Below are positions 7,888-15,752 of a stretch of DNA of 33,944 nt, in pieces. Every line of letters starts with the position of its first letter. Positions within the stretch are counted from its first letter, which is position 1. The DNA is from Aestuariivita sp. (GTDB taxonomy: Bacteria; Pseudomonadota; Alphaproteobacteria; Rhodobacterales; Rhodobacteraceae), in contig NZ_JAAWWD010000072.1 of the NCBI RefSeq assembly GCF_021404545.1, positions 1 to 33,944 of the forward strand, written 5' to 3'. Position numbers and translations under genes: made by a program. The notes beneath the pieces were generated by a model. That model did no database searches, had not been told where the DNA came from, and was given only the letters and a program-made list of their open reading frames with translations.

Positions 7888-9168
7888 ATGGCACAGACCT
7901 CTGATCAGGGCCCAATCGCGGTATTGGGGTTGGGCTATGTCGGCCTGCCGTTGGCATTGGCCTTGGCGCGGGCGGGGTCTGACGTCACGGGCTTTGATCT
8001 GGATAGCGGCCACATCGCCGATCTGAATGCAGGCCAGGACCGCAACGGCGAAGTGACGGATGCGTCGTTGGCCGCAACCACCGCCCGGTTCACCGATGAC
8101 CCCGAGGATCTTGCGGGATCTTCGGTTTTCATAATCGCTGTGCCGACACCGATCACGGATGCCAAAAAACCCGACCTCGACCCGGTGCGCGGAGCCTGCC
8201 AGACAATCGGCGCGCATCTGCGCCCCGGTGCGCTGGTGATCCTGGAATCGACCGTCTATCCAGGCGTGACCGAGGAGGTCTGCGGCCCCGTTCTGGCCAA
8301 AGCCAGCGGGCTCGTCGCCGGCCAGGATTTCCAACTGGCCTATTCGCCCGAACGGGTGAACCCCGGCGATGCCGAGCATTCGCTGGAGACCGTGGTCAAG
8401 ATCATCGCCGCCCAGGACACGCCGACACTTGATAGGGTGGAAGCGATCTATGCCCCGGTGGTAAAGGCCGGGCTGCACCGCGCCTCTTCGATCAAGACCG
8501 CCGAAGCCGCCAAGGTGATCGAGAACACTCAAAGAGACCTCAATATCGCATTGGTCAACGAGTTCTCGCTGATCTTTTCTCGGCTGGGCCTCGATACGCT
8601 GGAAGTGCTGGAGGCGGCCGGCACCAAGTGGAACTTTCTGCCGTTCAAGCCGGGGCTTGTGGGCGGGCATTGCATTGGGGTCGATCCCTATTACCTGACC
8701 TACCGGGCTGAGCAGCTGGGCTATCACCCCGAGGTGATCCTGGCCGGGCGGCGGATCAATGACGGCATGGGCAAACATGTCACCCAAGAGCTGATCAAGG
8801 CACTTTTGGCGCGTAAGACCGATCTGAGCCGGGCGCGGGTTCTGGTGATGGGCTTTACCTTCAAGGAAAACTGCGCGGATTGGCGCAACACCCGGGTGGC
8901 CGATATCCTGACCGAGCTTGCCGCCTTTTCGGTTGATGCGGACCTCTATGACCCATGGGTTGATGCTGCGGCCGTTGCGGACGAATTCGGCGTCGCGCCG
9001 GTCTCATCGCCCAAAATCGGGGCATATGATGCGATCATTGTGGCCGTGGCGCATAGGGAATTTCTGGAAATGGGATCGGATGCAATACGGGGCTTGGGCA
9101 AACCGGGTGCGATCCTTTATGACATCAAGGGACTATTTGGCAAAACAGGCTCGGATATGAGACTGTGA
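7888..9168 (+). CDS. tviB: UDP-N-acetylhexosamine 6-dehydrogenase, TviB-like
   Basis: 426 residues, normal for nucleotide sugar dehydrogenases. Features in order: Rossmann motif GLGYVGLP near residue 14, a YSPERVNPGD segment, a central helix with AEAAKVIENTQRDLNIALVNE, and the catalytic Cys262 in GGHCIGVDPYYL. A second Rossmann domain follows with FTFKENCADWRNTR, and the C terminus ends in DMRL. The ERVNPGD segment, the WNFLPFKPGLVGGHC stretch and the ending match TviB/WbpO enzymes, which oxidise UDP-GlcNAc (or UDP-GalNAc) twice with NAD to the uronic acid. Plain UDP-glucose dehydrogenases match less well. One substitution stands out: CPDxRNTR of the family reads CADWRNTR. It leads the glycan operon, 28 bp before the first glycosyltransferase, so it likely supplies an activated amino-uronic acid. 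No TviC-like epimerase is nearby. Confidence 0.88.
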   Translation: MAQTSDQGPIAVLGLGYVGLPLALALARAGSDVTGFDLDSGHIADLNAGQDRNGEVTDASLAATTARFTDDPEDLAGSSVFIIAVPTPITDAKKPDLDPVRGACQTIGAHLRPGALVILESTVYPGVTEEVCGPVLAKASGLVAGQDFQLAYSPERVNPGDAEHSLETVVKIIAAQDTPTLDRVEAIYAPVVKAGLHRASSIKTAEAAKVIENTQRDLNIALVNEFSLIFSRLGLDTLEVLEAAGTKWNFLPFKPGLVGGHCIGVDPYYLTYRAEQLGYHPEVILAGRRINDGMGKHVTQELIKALLARKTDLSRARVLVMGFTFKENCADWRNTRVADILTELAAFSVDADLYDPWVDAAAVADEFGVAPVSSPKIGAYDAIIVAVAHREFLEMGSDAIRGLGKPGAILYDIKGLFGKTGSDMRL

Positions 9169-9196
9169 GGCGATAGCCCCGCAACAAGAGCACGGC

Positions 9197-10414
9197 ATGG
9201 CGCAGGCGACATCCCCCACATCGACAACGGCTCAGTCTCCGCGCGTGATGCTCTACAGCCATGACACGTTCGGGCTGGGTCACTTGCGCCGTTCGCGGCT
9301 GTTGGCCACAGCGATCACTCAGGCCGACCCCTCGGCCTCGGCGCTGATCCTGACCGGATCACCGATCGCAGGGCGCTTCACCTTCCCGCGCCGGGTTGAC
9401 CACATTCGCCTGCCCGGTGTCACGAAACGGGCCGATGGATCCTATGTCTCGACCACCCTGGGGATGGATATAGACGCCACCACCAGTCTGCGCGCGGGCC
9501 TTATCCAATCGGCGGTCGAGCAATATGAGCCCGATCTGCTCATCGTCGACAAGGAACCCGCGGGCTTTCGCGGCGAGCTGCTCCCCACGCTGGACGATCT
9601 GGTGTCAAACGACCGCACCAAGCTTGTGCTGGGATTGCGCGATGTGCTGGACGAGCCGACCGTGCTGGCCGCCGAATGGGCGCGCAAAGGCGCGGTAGAA
9701 GCCACCGATAGGTACTATGACGATATCTGGGTCTATGGGCTTCGGTCGATCTATGACCCGACCAAGGGATTACCGCTGAGCGCCCAGACACGGGCGCGGA
9801 TGCATTGGACAGGATATCTGCGGCGCAGCGTGACCCCGTCCTGCACGCCACTGGACGAGGCCTACATCCTGGTCACGCCCGGTGGCGGCGGCGATGGCGA
9901 GGCGCTGGTGGATCTGGTGCTCAAGGCCTATGAGCAGGATCCCGACCTGTCGCCCAATGCCAAGCTGGTTTATGGGCCGTTCCTGTCGGGTGAGACGCGC
10001 CGCGCGTTCGAGGATCGGGTGGAACGGCTTGAGGGCCGGGTCACAACCGTGGGTTTCGAGGCCGAGATGGAGACGCTCTTCGCTGGCGCGCAGGGCGTAA
10101 TCTGCATGGGCGGCTATAACACCTTTTGCGAGGTGCTGTCATTTGACAAACCCGCCGTGATCCTGCCCCGAACGGTGCCCCGGCTTGAACAATACATCCG
10201 CGCCGCGCGCGCCGAAGAGCTGGGCCTGTGCCGGATGCTGGATGAGACCCGCGACGGCCTGACGCCTGCCGCGATGATCCGGGCCATTCGCGGTCTGCCC
10301 GATCAGGCGCCGCCTTCCGGCGCCTTTGTCGACGGCCTGCTGGATGGTCTCGGGACAGTCAATGCCCGGGTACGCGCCCTGCTGGGCCACCGGTCGAGCT
10401 GTGCCGCCGAATGA
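9197..10414 (+). CDS. MurG/GT28-like glycosyltransferase (COG4671-type), copy 1
   Basis: 405 residues. The N-terminal domain opens with a loop rich in Gly and His (SHDTFGLGHLRRS) typical of GT-B enzymes that meet their acceptor there. The C-terminal domain begins near residue 220 with a glycine-rich nucleotide loop (TPGGGGDGEA). It carries the donor-binding pattern CMGGYNTFCEVLSFDKPAVILPR near residues 304-326, as in MurG and other GT28 C-terminal domains. An NDP-sugar donor is therefore likely; the acceptor is unknown. There is no signal peptide or clear membrane helix, so it acts at the cytosolic face. Its stop codon overlaps the next start as ATGA. A diverged paralogue lies three genes downstream at 13315. 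Confidence 0.8.
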   Translation: MAQATSPTSTTAQSPRVMLYSHDTFGLGHLRRSRLLATAITQADPSASALILTGSPIAGRFTFPRRVDHIRLPGVTKRADGSYVSTTLGMDIDATTSLRAGLIQSAVEQYEPDLLIVDKEPAGFRGELLPTLDDLVSNDRTKLVLGLRDVLDEPTVLAAEWARKGAVEATDRYYDDIWVYGLRSIYDPTKGLPLSAQTRARMHWTGYLRRSVTPSCTPLDEAYILVTPGGGGDGEALVDLVLKAYEQDPDLSPNAKLVYGPFLSGETRRAFEDRVERLEGRVTTVGFEAEMETLFAGAQGVICMGGYNTFCEVLSFDKPAVILPRTVPRLEQYIRAARAEELGLCRMLDETRDGLTPAAMIRAIRGLPDQAPPSGAFVDGLLDGLGTVNARVRALLGHRSSCAAE

Positions 10415-11658
10415 GCGACGCTCCCACTCCCCTTGCGGTGGTTGTCAAAGGCTGGCCACGCCTGTCGGAAACCTTTATCGCGCAAGAGCTTGTGGCGCTG
10501 GAAGAGGCCGGACACCGGTTTGACATCTGGTCGCTGCGCCATCCCACCGATACCAAGACCCATCCGCTGCATGATCGGCTGACCGCGCGGGTGCGCTATC
10601 TTCCGGAGTATCTCCATCAGGAGCCGCGCCGTGTCTGGACCGCGCGCGCCGTGGCCCAACGCTTGCCCGGATACGCGGCGGCCTATGCCGTCTGGCGGCG
10701 GGACCTGCGCCGCGATCTCAGCAAGAACCGCATCCGCCGGTTCGGGCAGGCCTGCGTCCTGGCGGCCGAGCTGCCCGGCGAGGTCCGCGCGCTCTATGCC
10801 CATTTTCTGCACACGCCTTCCTCCGTCGCACGCTATGCGGCGATCATGCGGGGCCTGCCGTGGAGCTTTTCCGCCCATGCCAAGGATATCTGGACCTCGC
10901 CCGACTGGGAGCTGCGCGAAAAGCTGGACCCCGCCCGGCACGGGGCGGCGTATGGCGCGACCTGTACCGCGTTCGGGGCAGAGCATCTCAAGACACTCGC
11001 TGCCGATCCCGGACGGGTTGACCTGATCTATCATGGGCTGGATCTTTCCCGGTTTCCGCCTCCGCCCGCCCGGATCTTACGGGACAAGGGGGCGTCGTTC
11101 GGGATGCTGTCGGTGGGTCGGCTGGTGGAAAAGAAAGGCTTTGACCGGCTGATCGACGCGCTGGCGCTGCTGCCTTCGGCTATGAACTGGCACTGGACTC
11201 ATATCGGCGGCGGCGCCCTGGGATCCACCTTGCAGGCCCGGGCCGAGGCTGCCGGGGTCGCGGATCGCATCACCTGGCGCGGCGCTTGCGACCAGCCCGA
11301 GGTTATCTCGGCAATGCGCGAGGCCGATCTCTTTGTTTTGCCCAGCCGGGTTGCCGCCGACGGTGACCGCGACGGTTTGCCCAACGTGCTGATGGAAGCC
11401 GCATCGCAACGCTTGGCGATCCTGTCGACACCCGTCTCGGCAATCCCAGAGTTCATCGACAGCGGCACGCATGGGCTGCTCTCCGACGATGCGCCCGAGG
11501 CCCTGGCCAAGGCGATGCGCGCGCTGGCGGGCGATCCTGCACAAACCGCCGCGATGGCCGATGCCGCGTATCTGCGTCTGACACGGTCGTTTTTGATGCA
11601 GCCGGGAATTGCCCAGCTCTCGGCGCGACTGACAGCGCTCACCAAAGGTCCGGCATGA
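10411..11658 (+). CDS. GT4-like glycosyltransferase
   Basis: 415 residues, GT-B fold. The N-terminal half starts with KGWPRLSETFIAQEL, the pattern of WcaL/AmsK-like exopolysaccharide glycosyltransferases. The C-terminal half starts near residue 230 with GMLSVGRLVEKKGFDRLI and contains DGLPNVLMEAASQRLAI near 320-336, the GT4 phosphate and sugar-nucleotide site with its conserved acidic residues. These are retaining enzymes that use NDP-sugars to extend glycans on a lipid or saccharide acceptor. It overlaps both neighbours by four bases (ATGA), so translational coupling is likely. Cytosolic or peripheral at the membrane; the specific linkage cannot be read from sequence. Confidence 0.85.
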   Translation: MSDAPTPLAVVVKGWPRLSETFIAQELVALEEAGHRFDIWSLRHPTDTKTHPLHDRLTARVRYLPEYLHQEPRRVWTARAVAQRLPGYAAAYAVWRRDLRRDLSKNRIRRFGQACVLAAELPGEVRALYAHFLHTPSSVARYAAIMRGLPWSFSAHAKDIWTSPDWELREKLDPARHGAAYGATCTAFGAEHLKTLAADPGRVDLIYHGLDLSRFPPPPARILRDKGASFGMLSVGRLVEKKGFDRLIDALALLPSAMNWHWTHIGGGALGSTLQARAEAAGVADRITWRGACDQPEVISAMREADLFVLPSRVAADGDRDGLPNVLMEAASQRLAILSTPVSAIPEFIDSGTHGLLSDDAPEALAKAMRALAGDPAQTAAMADAAYLRLTRSFLMQPGIAQLSARLTALTKGPA

Positions 11659-12734
11659 CCGGTATCGCGTTCTACGCCCCGCTCAAATCACCCAACCATC
11701 CGACACCGTCCGGCGACCGCCGGATCGCGCGCAACCTGATGATCGCGCTGGAGATGGCCCTCGAACAGCGGGTTTTGCTTACCTCGGAGTTGCGCAGCTT
11801 TGAACCTGGCGGAGACGAGACGCGCCAGAACGAACTGATCGGGCAGGCAGCGGCGGAAATTCAGGAGTTGACGGGGTCGCTGGGTGCGGTAACGCTGTGG
11901 GTCACCTACCACAATTACTACAAGGCGCCCGACCTGATCGGTCCTGCCGTCGCGCAGGCCCTAAAGATCCCCTATGTGCTGATCGAAGCGACCCGCGCCC
12001 GCTCGCGTCTCACCGGTCCCTGGGCGGGGTTTGCCGCCTGCGCCGAGGCTGCGAGTGATGCGGCTTCGGTGATCTTTCATTTCACCGAGCAGGACCGCAT
12101 CGCATTGGACCGCGACCGAAAGGCCGCACAACGCATTGTGCCGCTTCCCCCGTTTCTCGACCGTTCAGAGCTCCCCTCGGCTAGCGCCTGCGATGGCCCG
12201 ATGCTGGCCGCGGGCATGATGCGGGGCGGAGACAAGCTTGCGTCCTATGCCTTGATCGCCGAGGCCTTGGCGCTGGTCAAGGTACCCGGTTGGCAGTTGG
12301 AGATCGCGGGCGATGGCCCGGCCCGAGCCGAGGTCGAGGCACTTTTTGCCCCTTTCGCCGGGCACGTCCGGTTTCTGGGCGCGCTGACGCCAGAGGCGCT
12401 TGAGACAGCCTATGCCCGCGCCTCCCTATTGCTCTGGCCGGGTGTGAATGAGGCATTTGGCATGGTTTATCTGGAAGCGCAGGCCGTCGGTCTGCCAGTC
12501 GTGGCCCAAGACCGTCCGGGCGTCCGCGATGTGCTGGCACCGGGCGAGTATCCCATGCCAGAGGCAGGGCCCGAGGGATTGGCCGGGCGGCTGAACAGGT
12601 TGTTAAGCGATCCGGGCCTGCGGCGGACGGCTGGACGGCGCGCGCGCGATCACGTTGCAGCAGGGCACCTGATGCCCGTTGCCGCAGATACCTTACGTCG
12701 GACCCTGGCGCCGCTGATCGGAGGCGCGATATGA
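11655..12734 (+). CDS. Second GT4-like glycosyltransferase
   Basis: 359 residues. The N terminus reads YAPLKSPNHPTPSGDRRIARNL, a GT-B acceptor-side loop ending in a GDRxxAR-type motif. The C-terminal Rossmann domain contains WQLEIAGDGPAR near residue 215 and NEAFGMVYLEAQAVGLPVVAQ near 264-284, the EAFG...E donor-binding pattern of GT4. The protein is only weakly like the previous gene, so the two probably add different sugars. It starts in an ATGA overlap with the preceding gene and ends in another with the phosphatase gene. No signal peptide or membrane helix is apparent. Confidence 0.82.
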   Translation: MTGIAFYAPLKSPNHPTPSGDRRIARNLMIALEMALEQRVLLTSELRSFEPGGDETRQNELIGQAAAEIQELTGSLGAVTLWVTYHNYYKAPDLIGPAVAQALKIPYVLIEATRARSRLTGPWAGFAACAEAASDAASVIFHFTEQDRIALDRDRKAAQRIVPLPPFLDRSELPSASACDGPMLAAGMMRGGDKLASYALIAEALALVKVPGWQLEIAGDGPARAEVEALFAPFAGHVRFLGALTPEALETAYARASLLLWPGVNEAFGMVYLEAQAVGLPVVAQDRPGVRDVLAPGEYPMPEAGPEGLAGRLNRLLSDPGLRRTAGRRARDHVAAGHLMPVAADTLRRTLAPLIGGAI

Positions 12735-13318
12735 CACGGCTGGCCCTTTTGCGCCACGGTCACACAGCGTGGAATCGCGCGGGCCGCATTCAGGGCCGCA
12801 GCGATATCCCGCTTGACGACGAGGCCCGGGAGGCTCTGGCCGGTCTCCGGCTGCCTCCGCCCTGGGATGCCGCGGCGCTGGTCGCCAGCCCGCTGAGCCG
12901 CGCTCAAGAGACCGCAGCATTGGTATCCGGTCGCGTCCCCGAAGGCGCGGACGCGCTTACCGAAATGCACTGGGGCGATTGGGAGGGGCGCCACGGCGCA
13001 ACATTGCGCGCCGACCCCGCAACGGGGTTCCGCGATATCGATCATTGGGGTTGGGACTATCGACCGCCCGGCGGTGAAAGCCCGGCAGAGGTTTGGGCAC
13101 GGCTGACGCCCTGGCTGGCAGGCCTGCAAAACGACACGGTGGCGGTCACGCATATCGGGATCATGCGGGTGCTTCTGGCACGCGCCACGGGATGGGACTT
13201 TCGCGGACCTGCCCCCTTTCAGGTCAAACGCAACCGGCTCTATCTTCTGGAAGTCGGTGCTGCGCTGCGCCAGGCATCAGACGATCCGATCCGCCTGATC
13301 CCGAAGGGCGCCGCATGA
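12731..13318 (+). CDS. Histidine phosphatase (phosphoglycerate-mutase-like) family protein
   Basis: 195 residues. The phospho-accepting His is in LLRHGHTAWN (residues 6-15). The second arginine/serine region SPLSRAQETA is present, the acid is in EMHWGDWEG, and the second catalytic His is in VTHIGIMR near residue 140. This is a complete active site of the CobC/GpmB-like branch, so the protein is probably an active phosphatase. Homologues act on sugar phosphates, alpha-ribazole phosphate and similar small molecules. Its position between glycosyltransferases, joined by ATGA overlaps on both sides, suggests removal of phosphate from a sugar or lipid intermediate of this pathway. That role is inference. 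Confidence 0.85.
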   Translation: MTRLALLRHGHTAWNRAGRIQGRSDIPLDDEAREALAGLRLPPPWDAAALVASPLSRAQETAALVSGRVPEGADALTEMHWGDWEGRHGATLRADPATGFRDIDHWGWDYRPPGGESPAEVWARLTPWLAGLQNDTVAVTHIGIMRVLLARATGWDFRGPAPFQVKRNRLYLLEVGAALRQASDDPIRLIPKGAA

Positions 13319-14454
13319 AGGTCCTGATCGTCGTCACACATCTTTTGGGTACCGGCCATCTGCACCGCGCCGTGATGCTGGCACGGGGTTTTGCCGCGGC
13401 CGGGCATCAGGCGCGGGTGATCTCGGGCGGGACGCAGGTGCGCGGGCTTGCAACCGAGGGGATTGGGTTGATGCAATTGCCGCCGCTCAAATCGGACGGC
13501 ACCCGCTTTACCGCGCTTTTGACCGAGGATGGCATGGCCGCACCGCAAAGCTATCTGGCGATGCGGCAGGACCGGCTGCTCGATGCGCTGGCAGAGGCAC
13601 AGCCAGACGTGCTGATCACCGAACTTTTTCCCTTTGGCCGCCGTGTCCTGGCACCAGAATTTACCGCACTGCTGCAAGCGGCGCTGGCACAAGATGCCCC
13701 GCCACTGATCCTGTGCTCGATCCGCGACATCCTTGCGCCCCCGTCGAAACCCGGCAAGGCCGCAGCAACCGAAGAGTTGATCGCGCGGCTTTACGATGGT
13801 GTTCTGGTACACTCTGATGCAACCGCCACGCCGCTGTCGATCAGTTGGCCGGTCAGCGACCTGCTGGCGGGAAAGTTGCATTACACCGGTTTTGTCGCCC
13901 CGTCCCCTCCGGGTCCGCACCCCGATCAGGCCGGGACCGGAGAGGTGCTGGTCAGTGCCGGTGGCGGGGCCGTTGGCGCGCCGCTCTTTCAGGCGGCAAG
14001 GGAGGCGGCGCGGCGCACGCCTGAGCTGACCTGGCGCATCCTCGCAGGCGGCACCGATCCCGTTCCACTGATTAAGGCGCTGCGCCAAAATGCTCCCGCA
14101 AATCTGATTGCGGAGGCCGCGCGCCCGGATTTCCGCCAGATGCTGAGCCACGCCGCCTGCTCGGTCAGTATGGCCGGGTACAACACCGCGATGGACTTGA
14201 TGCAGACCGGCTGTCCCGCCCTGCTGATCCCGTTCGATGACGGGGGGGAGGTCGAACAAAGCCTGCGCGCAAAGAGCCTTGCGCATCTGCCTGGGATCGA
14301 GGCGATACGCAGTGTCGCGCTCACACCGGAGGGTCTGGCCAAGGCCGTCAGACGACTTGCCGTAACACCGCGCCGCGCGACAGGCACGGTCGCGATGAAT
14401 GGCGTGTCCGAGACCGTGCGGATCACTGAAACACTCCGGAATGCGCGGCGATGA
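13315..14454 (+). CDS. MurG/GT28-like glycosyltransferase (COG4671-type), copy 2
   Basis: 379 residues from the ATG at 13315, which forms ATGA with the stop of the phosphatase gene. The open frame extends further upstream, but homology starts at MKVLIVVTHLLGTGHLHRA, a GT-B acceptor loop parallel to SHDTFGLGHLRRS of the copy at 9197. The C-terminal domain shows a glycine-rich loop SAGGGAVGAP near residue 213 and SMAGYNTAMDLMQTGCPALLIPF near 284-306, the GT28-type donor site, followed by an EQ pair. The two copies share architecture but are well diverged, so they probably use different acceptors or donors. Cytosolic, with no signal peptide. Confidence 0.8.
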   Translation: MKVLIVVTHLLGTGHLHRAVMLARGFAAAGHQARVISGGTQVRGLATEGIGLMQLPPLKSDGTRFTALLTEDGMAAPQSYLAMRQDRLLDALAEAQPDVLITELFPFGRRVLAPEFTALLQAALAQDAPPLILCSIRDILAPPSKPGKAAATEELIARLYDGVLVHSDATATPLSISWPVSDLLAGKLHYTGFVAPSPPGPHPDQAGTGEVLVSAGGGAVGAPLFQAAREAARRTPELTWRILAGGTDPVPLIKALRQNAPANLIAEAARPDFRQMLSHAACSVSMAGYNTAMDLMQTGCPALLIPFDDGGEVEQSLRAKSLAHLPGIEAIRSVALTPEGLAKAVRRLAVTPRRATGTVAMNGVSETVRITETLRNARR

Positions 14455-15221
14455 CGGATTGGAGCCCTCTGACACAGGAGCTCGCCGAATGGCGCGAGGC
14501 GACGCTCGCCCTGCCGTTCTGGTGGCGCGACGATGATGCGGTTTCCGAGACACCCGCGCTGCACCGGTTGGCCGAGATGACGGCGGATGTGGGTATGCCC
14601 GTCTTTGTCGCGGTGATCCCGGCCGACGCGGATGCAAGCCTTGCACGGTTCGTGGAGCGCACGCCCCATGTTTCACCGCTGGTCCATGGCTGGGCGCACC
14701 GAAACCATGCATCACCGGGCGAGAAGAAGGCCGAATTCGGATCGGGCCGCCGCTTGGAGGAGCGGATCGGCGAGGCCCGGTCCGGGCGGAACCGTTTGCA
14801 GGATCTGTTTGGTGCCCGCCTGAACCCGATCTTTGTCCCGCCATGGAACCGGATCGGTTCGGACCTTCTGCCACACCTGCCTGAGCTTGGGTTTACCGCG
14901 CTGTCGGCCTTTGCTCCGCGTACGCGGGCGCAGGCCGCACCCGGTCTGGCACAGATCAACACCCATATCGACCCCATCGACTGGCGCGGCACCCGCAGCC
15001 TGGTGGCGCCCGAGCGGCTGATCGCCCAAACGGTCGCGCTGCTGCGGAACCGGCGTATCGGGGTTGCGGATAACAGCGAACCTTTGGGGCTTTTGACCCA
15101 TCACCTTGTGCATGACGCGGCAATCTGGTCTTTCTGCGCCGAATTGGCCGGGCGCCTGATGTCCGGCCCCGCCGTCCCTTGGCATCCCGTAAAGAGGAAC
15201 ACACCCGATGAGCCGTCTTGA
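14451..15221 (+). CDS. Cytosolic NodB-like polysaccharide deacetylase family protein
   Basis: 256 residues. The likely metal-binding Asp lies in WWRDDD (residues 24-29), in place of TFDDG of ordinary NodB domains. A His-x3-His-type motif lies in VHGWAHRNH near 79-86, a PPWNRI motif near 130 stands in for the usual catalytic loop, and LTHHLVHD near the C terminus gives the last His. Secreted peptidoglycan and chitin deacetylases carry signal peptides. This one does not, so it would act on a cytosolic or membrane-face intermediate, perhaps an N-acetyl sugar made with the dehydrogenase and glycosyltransferases of this operon. It overlaps the preceding gene as ATGA and the methyltransferase gene by 14 bases. 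Confidence 0.75.
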   Translation: MTDWSPLTQELAEWREATLALPFWWRDDDAVSETPALHRLAEMTADVGMPVFVAVIPADADASLARFVERTPHVSPLVHGWAHRNHASPGEKKAEFGSGRRLEERIGEARSGRNRLQDLFGARLNPIFVPPWNRIGSDLLPHLPELGFTALSAFAPRTRAQAAPGLAQINTHIDPIDWRGTRSLVAPERLIAQTVALLRNRRIGVADNSEPLGLLTHHLVHDAAIWSFCAELAGRLMSGPAVPWHPVKRNTPDEPS

Positions 15222-15684
15222 TTCCATGCTGCGCCGATTGAGCGCGCAACGTGACGGGCTAAACTGGGCCGCCTCCGAGATTGCACCCCTTGTCGGCGAT
15301 GTGCTGGATCTGGGATTGGGCAACGGGCGCACCTATGATCACCTGCGCGAGGTTTTGCCCGAGCGCCGGATCTGGGTGATTGACCGGGTGTTGCAATGCC
15401 ATCCGTCCTGCGTCCCGCCAGAGCAGGACTTTCTGGAAGGCGAAGCCGAACCGATGCTGGCGCGTCTGGCGGATCAGGGCGCGCGGATTGCTCTGGCGCA
15501 TTACGATCTGGGCTTTGGCGTCAAGGATCAGGACGTGGCCGAAGCCGCCCGGCTCAGCCCACATCTGGCGCGGGTCATGGCGCCAGGGGGGTTGATCATC
15601 TCGGGCCAGCCACTGGTCGGGTTCACCCAGATCGCGGGGCCGCAGAGTATTGCTCCGGATCGCTATCTCTTTTACCGGGCGTAA
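15208..15684 (+). CDS. Small class I SAM-dependent methyltransferase (Methyltransf_17-like)
   Basis: 158 residues. SAM-binding motif I is VLDLGLGNGRTYDHL (about residues 32-46), followed by an acidic end of strand 2 in WVIDR, then AHYDLGFG and a MAPGGLIISGQPL strand. It is short for a Rossmann methyltransferase and fits the compact alphaproteobacterial Methyltransf_17 family, whose substrate is unknown to me. AGAGGA about 9 bases upstream supports the ATG. It begins inside the end of the deacetylase gene and is probably the last gene of the glycan operon, since 68 bp separate it from the next start. A cap or decoration methylation of the glycan is possible but not shown. Confidence 0.75.
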   Translation: MSRLDSMLRRLSAQRDGLNWAASEIAPLVGDVLDLGLGNGRTYDHLREVLPERRIWVIDRVLQCHPSCVPPEQDFLEGEAEPMLARLADQGARIALAHYDLGFGVKDQDVAEAARLSPHLARVMAPGGLIISGQPLVGFTQIAGPQSIAPDRYLFYRA

Positions 15685-15752
15685 CGGTCGCACCCGATGT
15701 CACGAACCCGCAACGCACCGACCCCATCGCGGCGCACAAAGGAGCCTGTGCG

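Noticed and set aside
13240-14874. A 544-residue open frame on the minus strand opposite the second GT28-like gene and the deacetylase
   Set aside because: It mirrors well-supported plus-strand genes, is rich in Arg, Gln, Pro and Gly, and has no recognisable domain. Such frames arise from the third-position GC bias.
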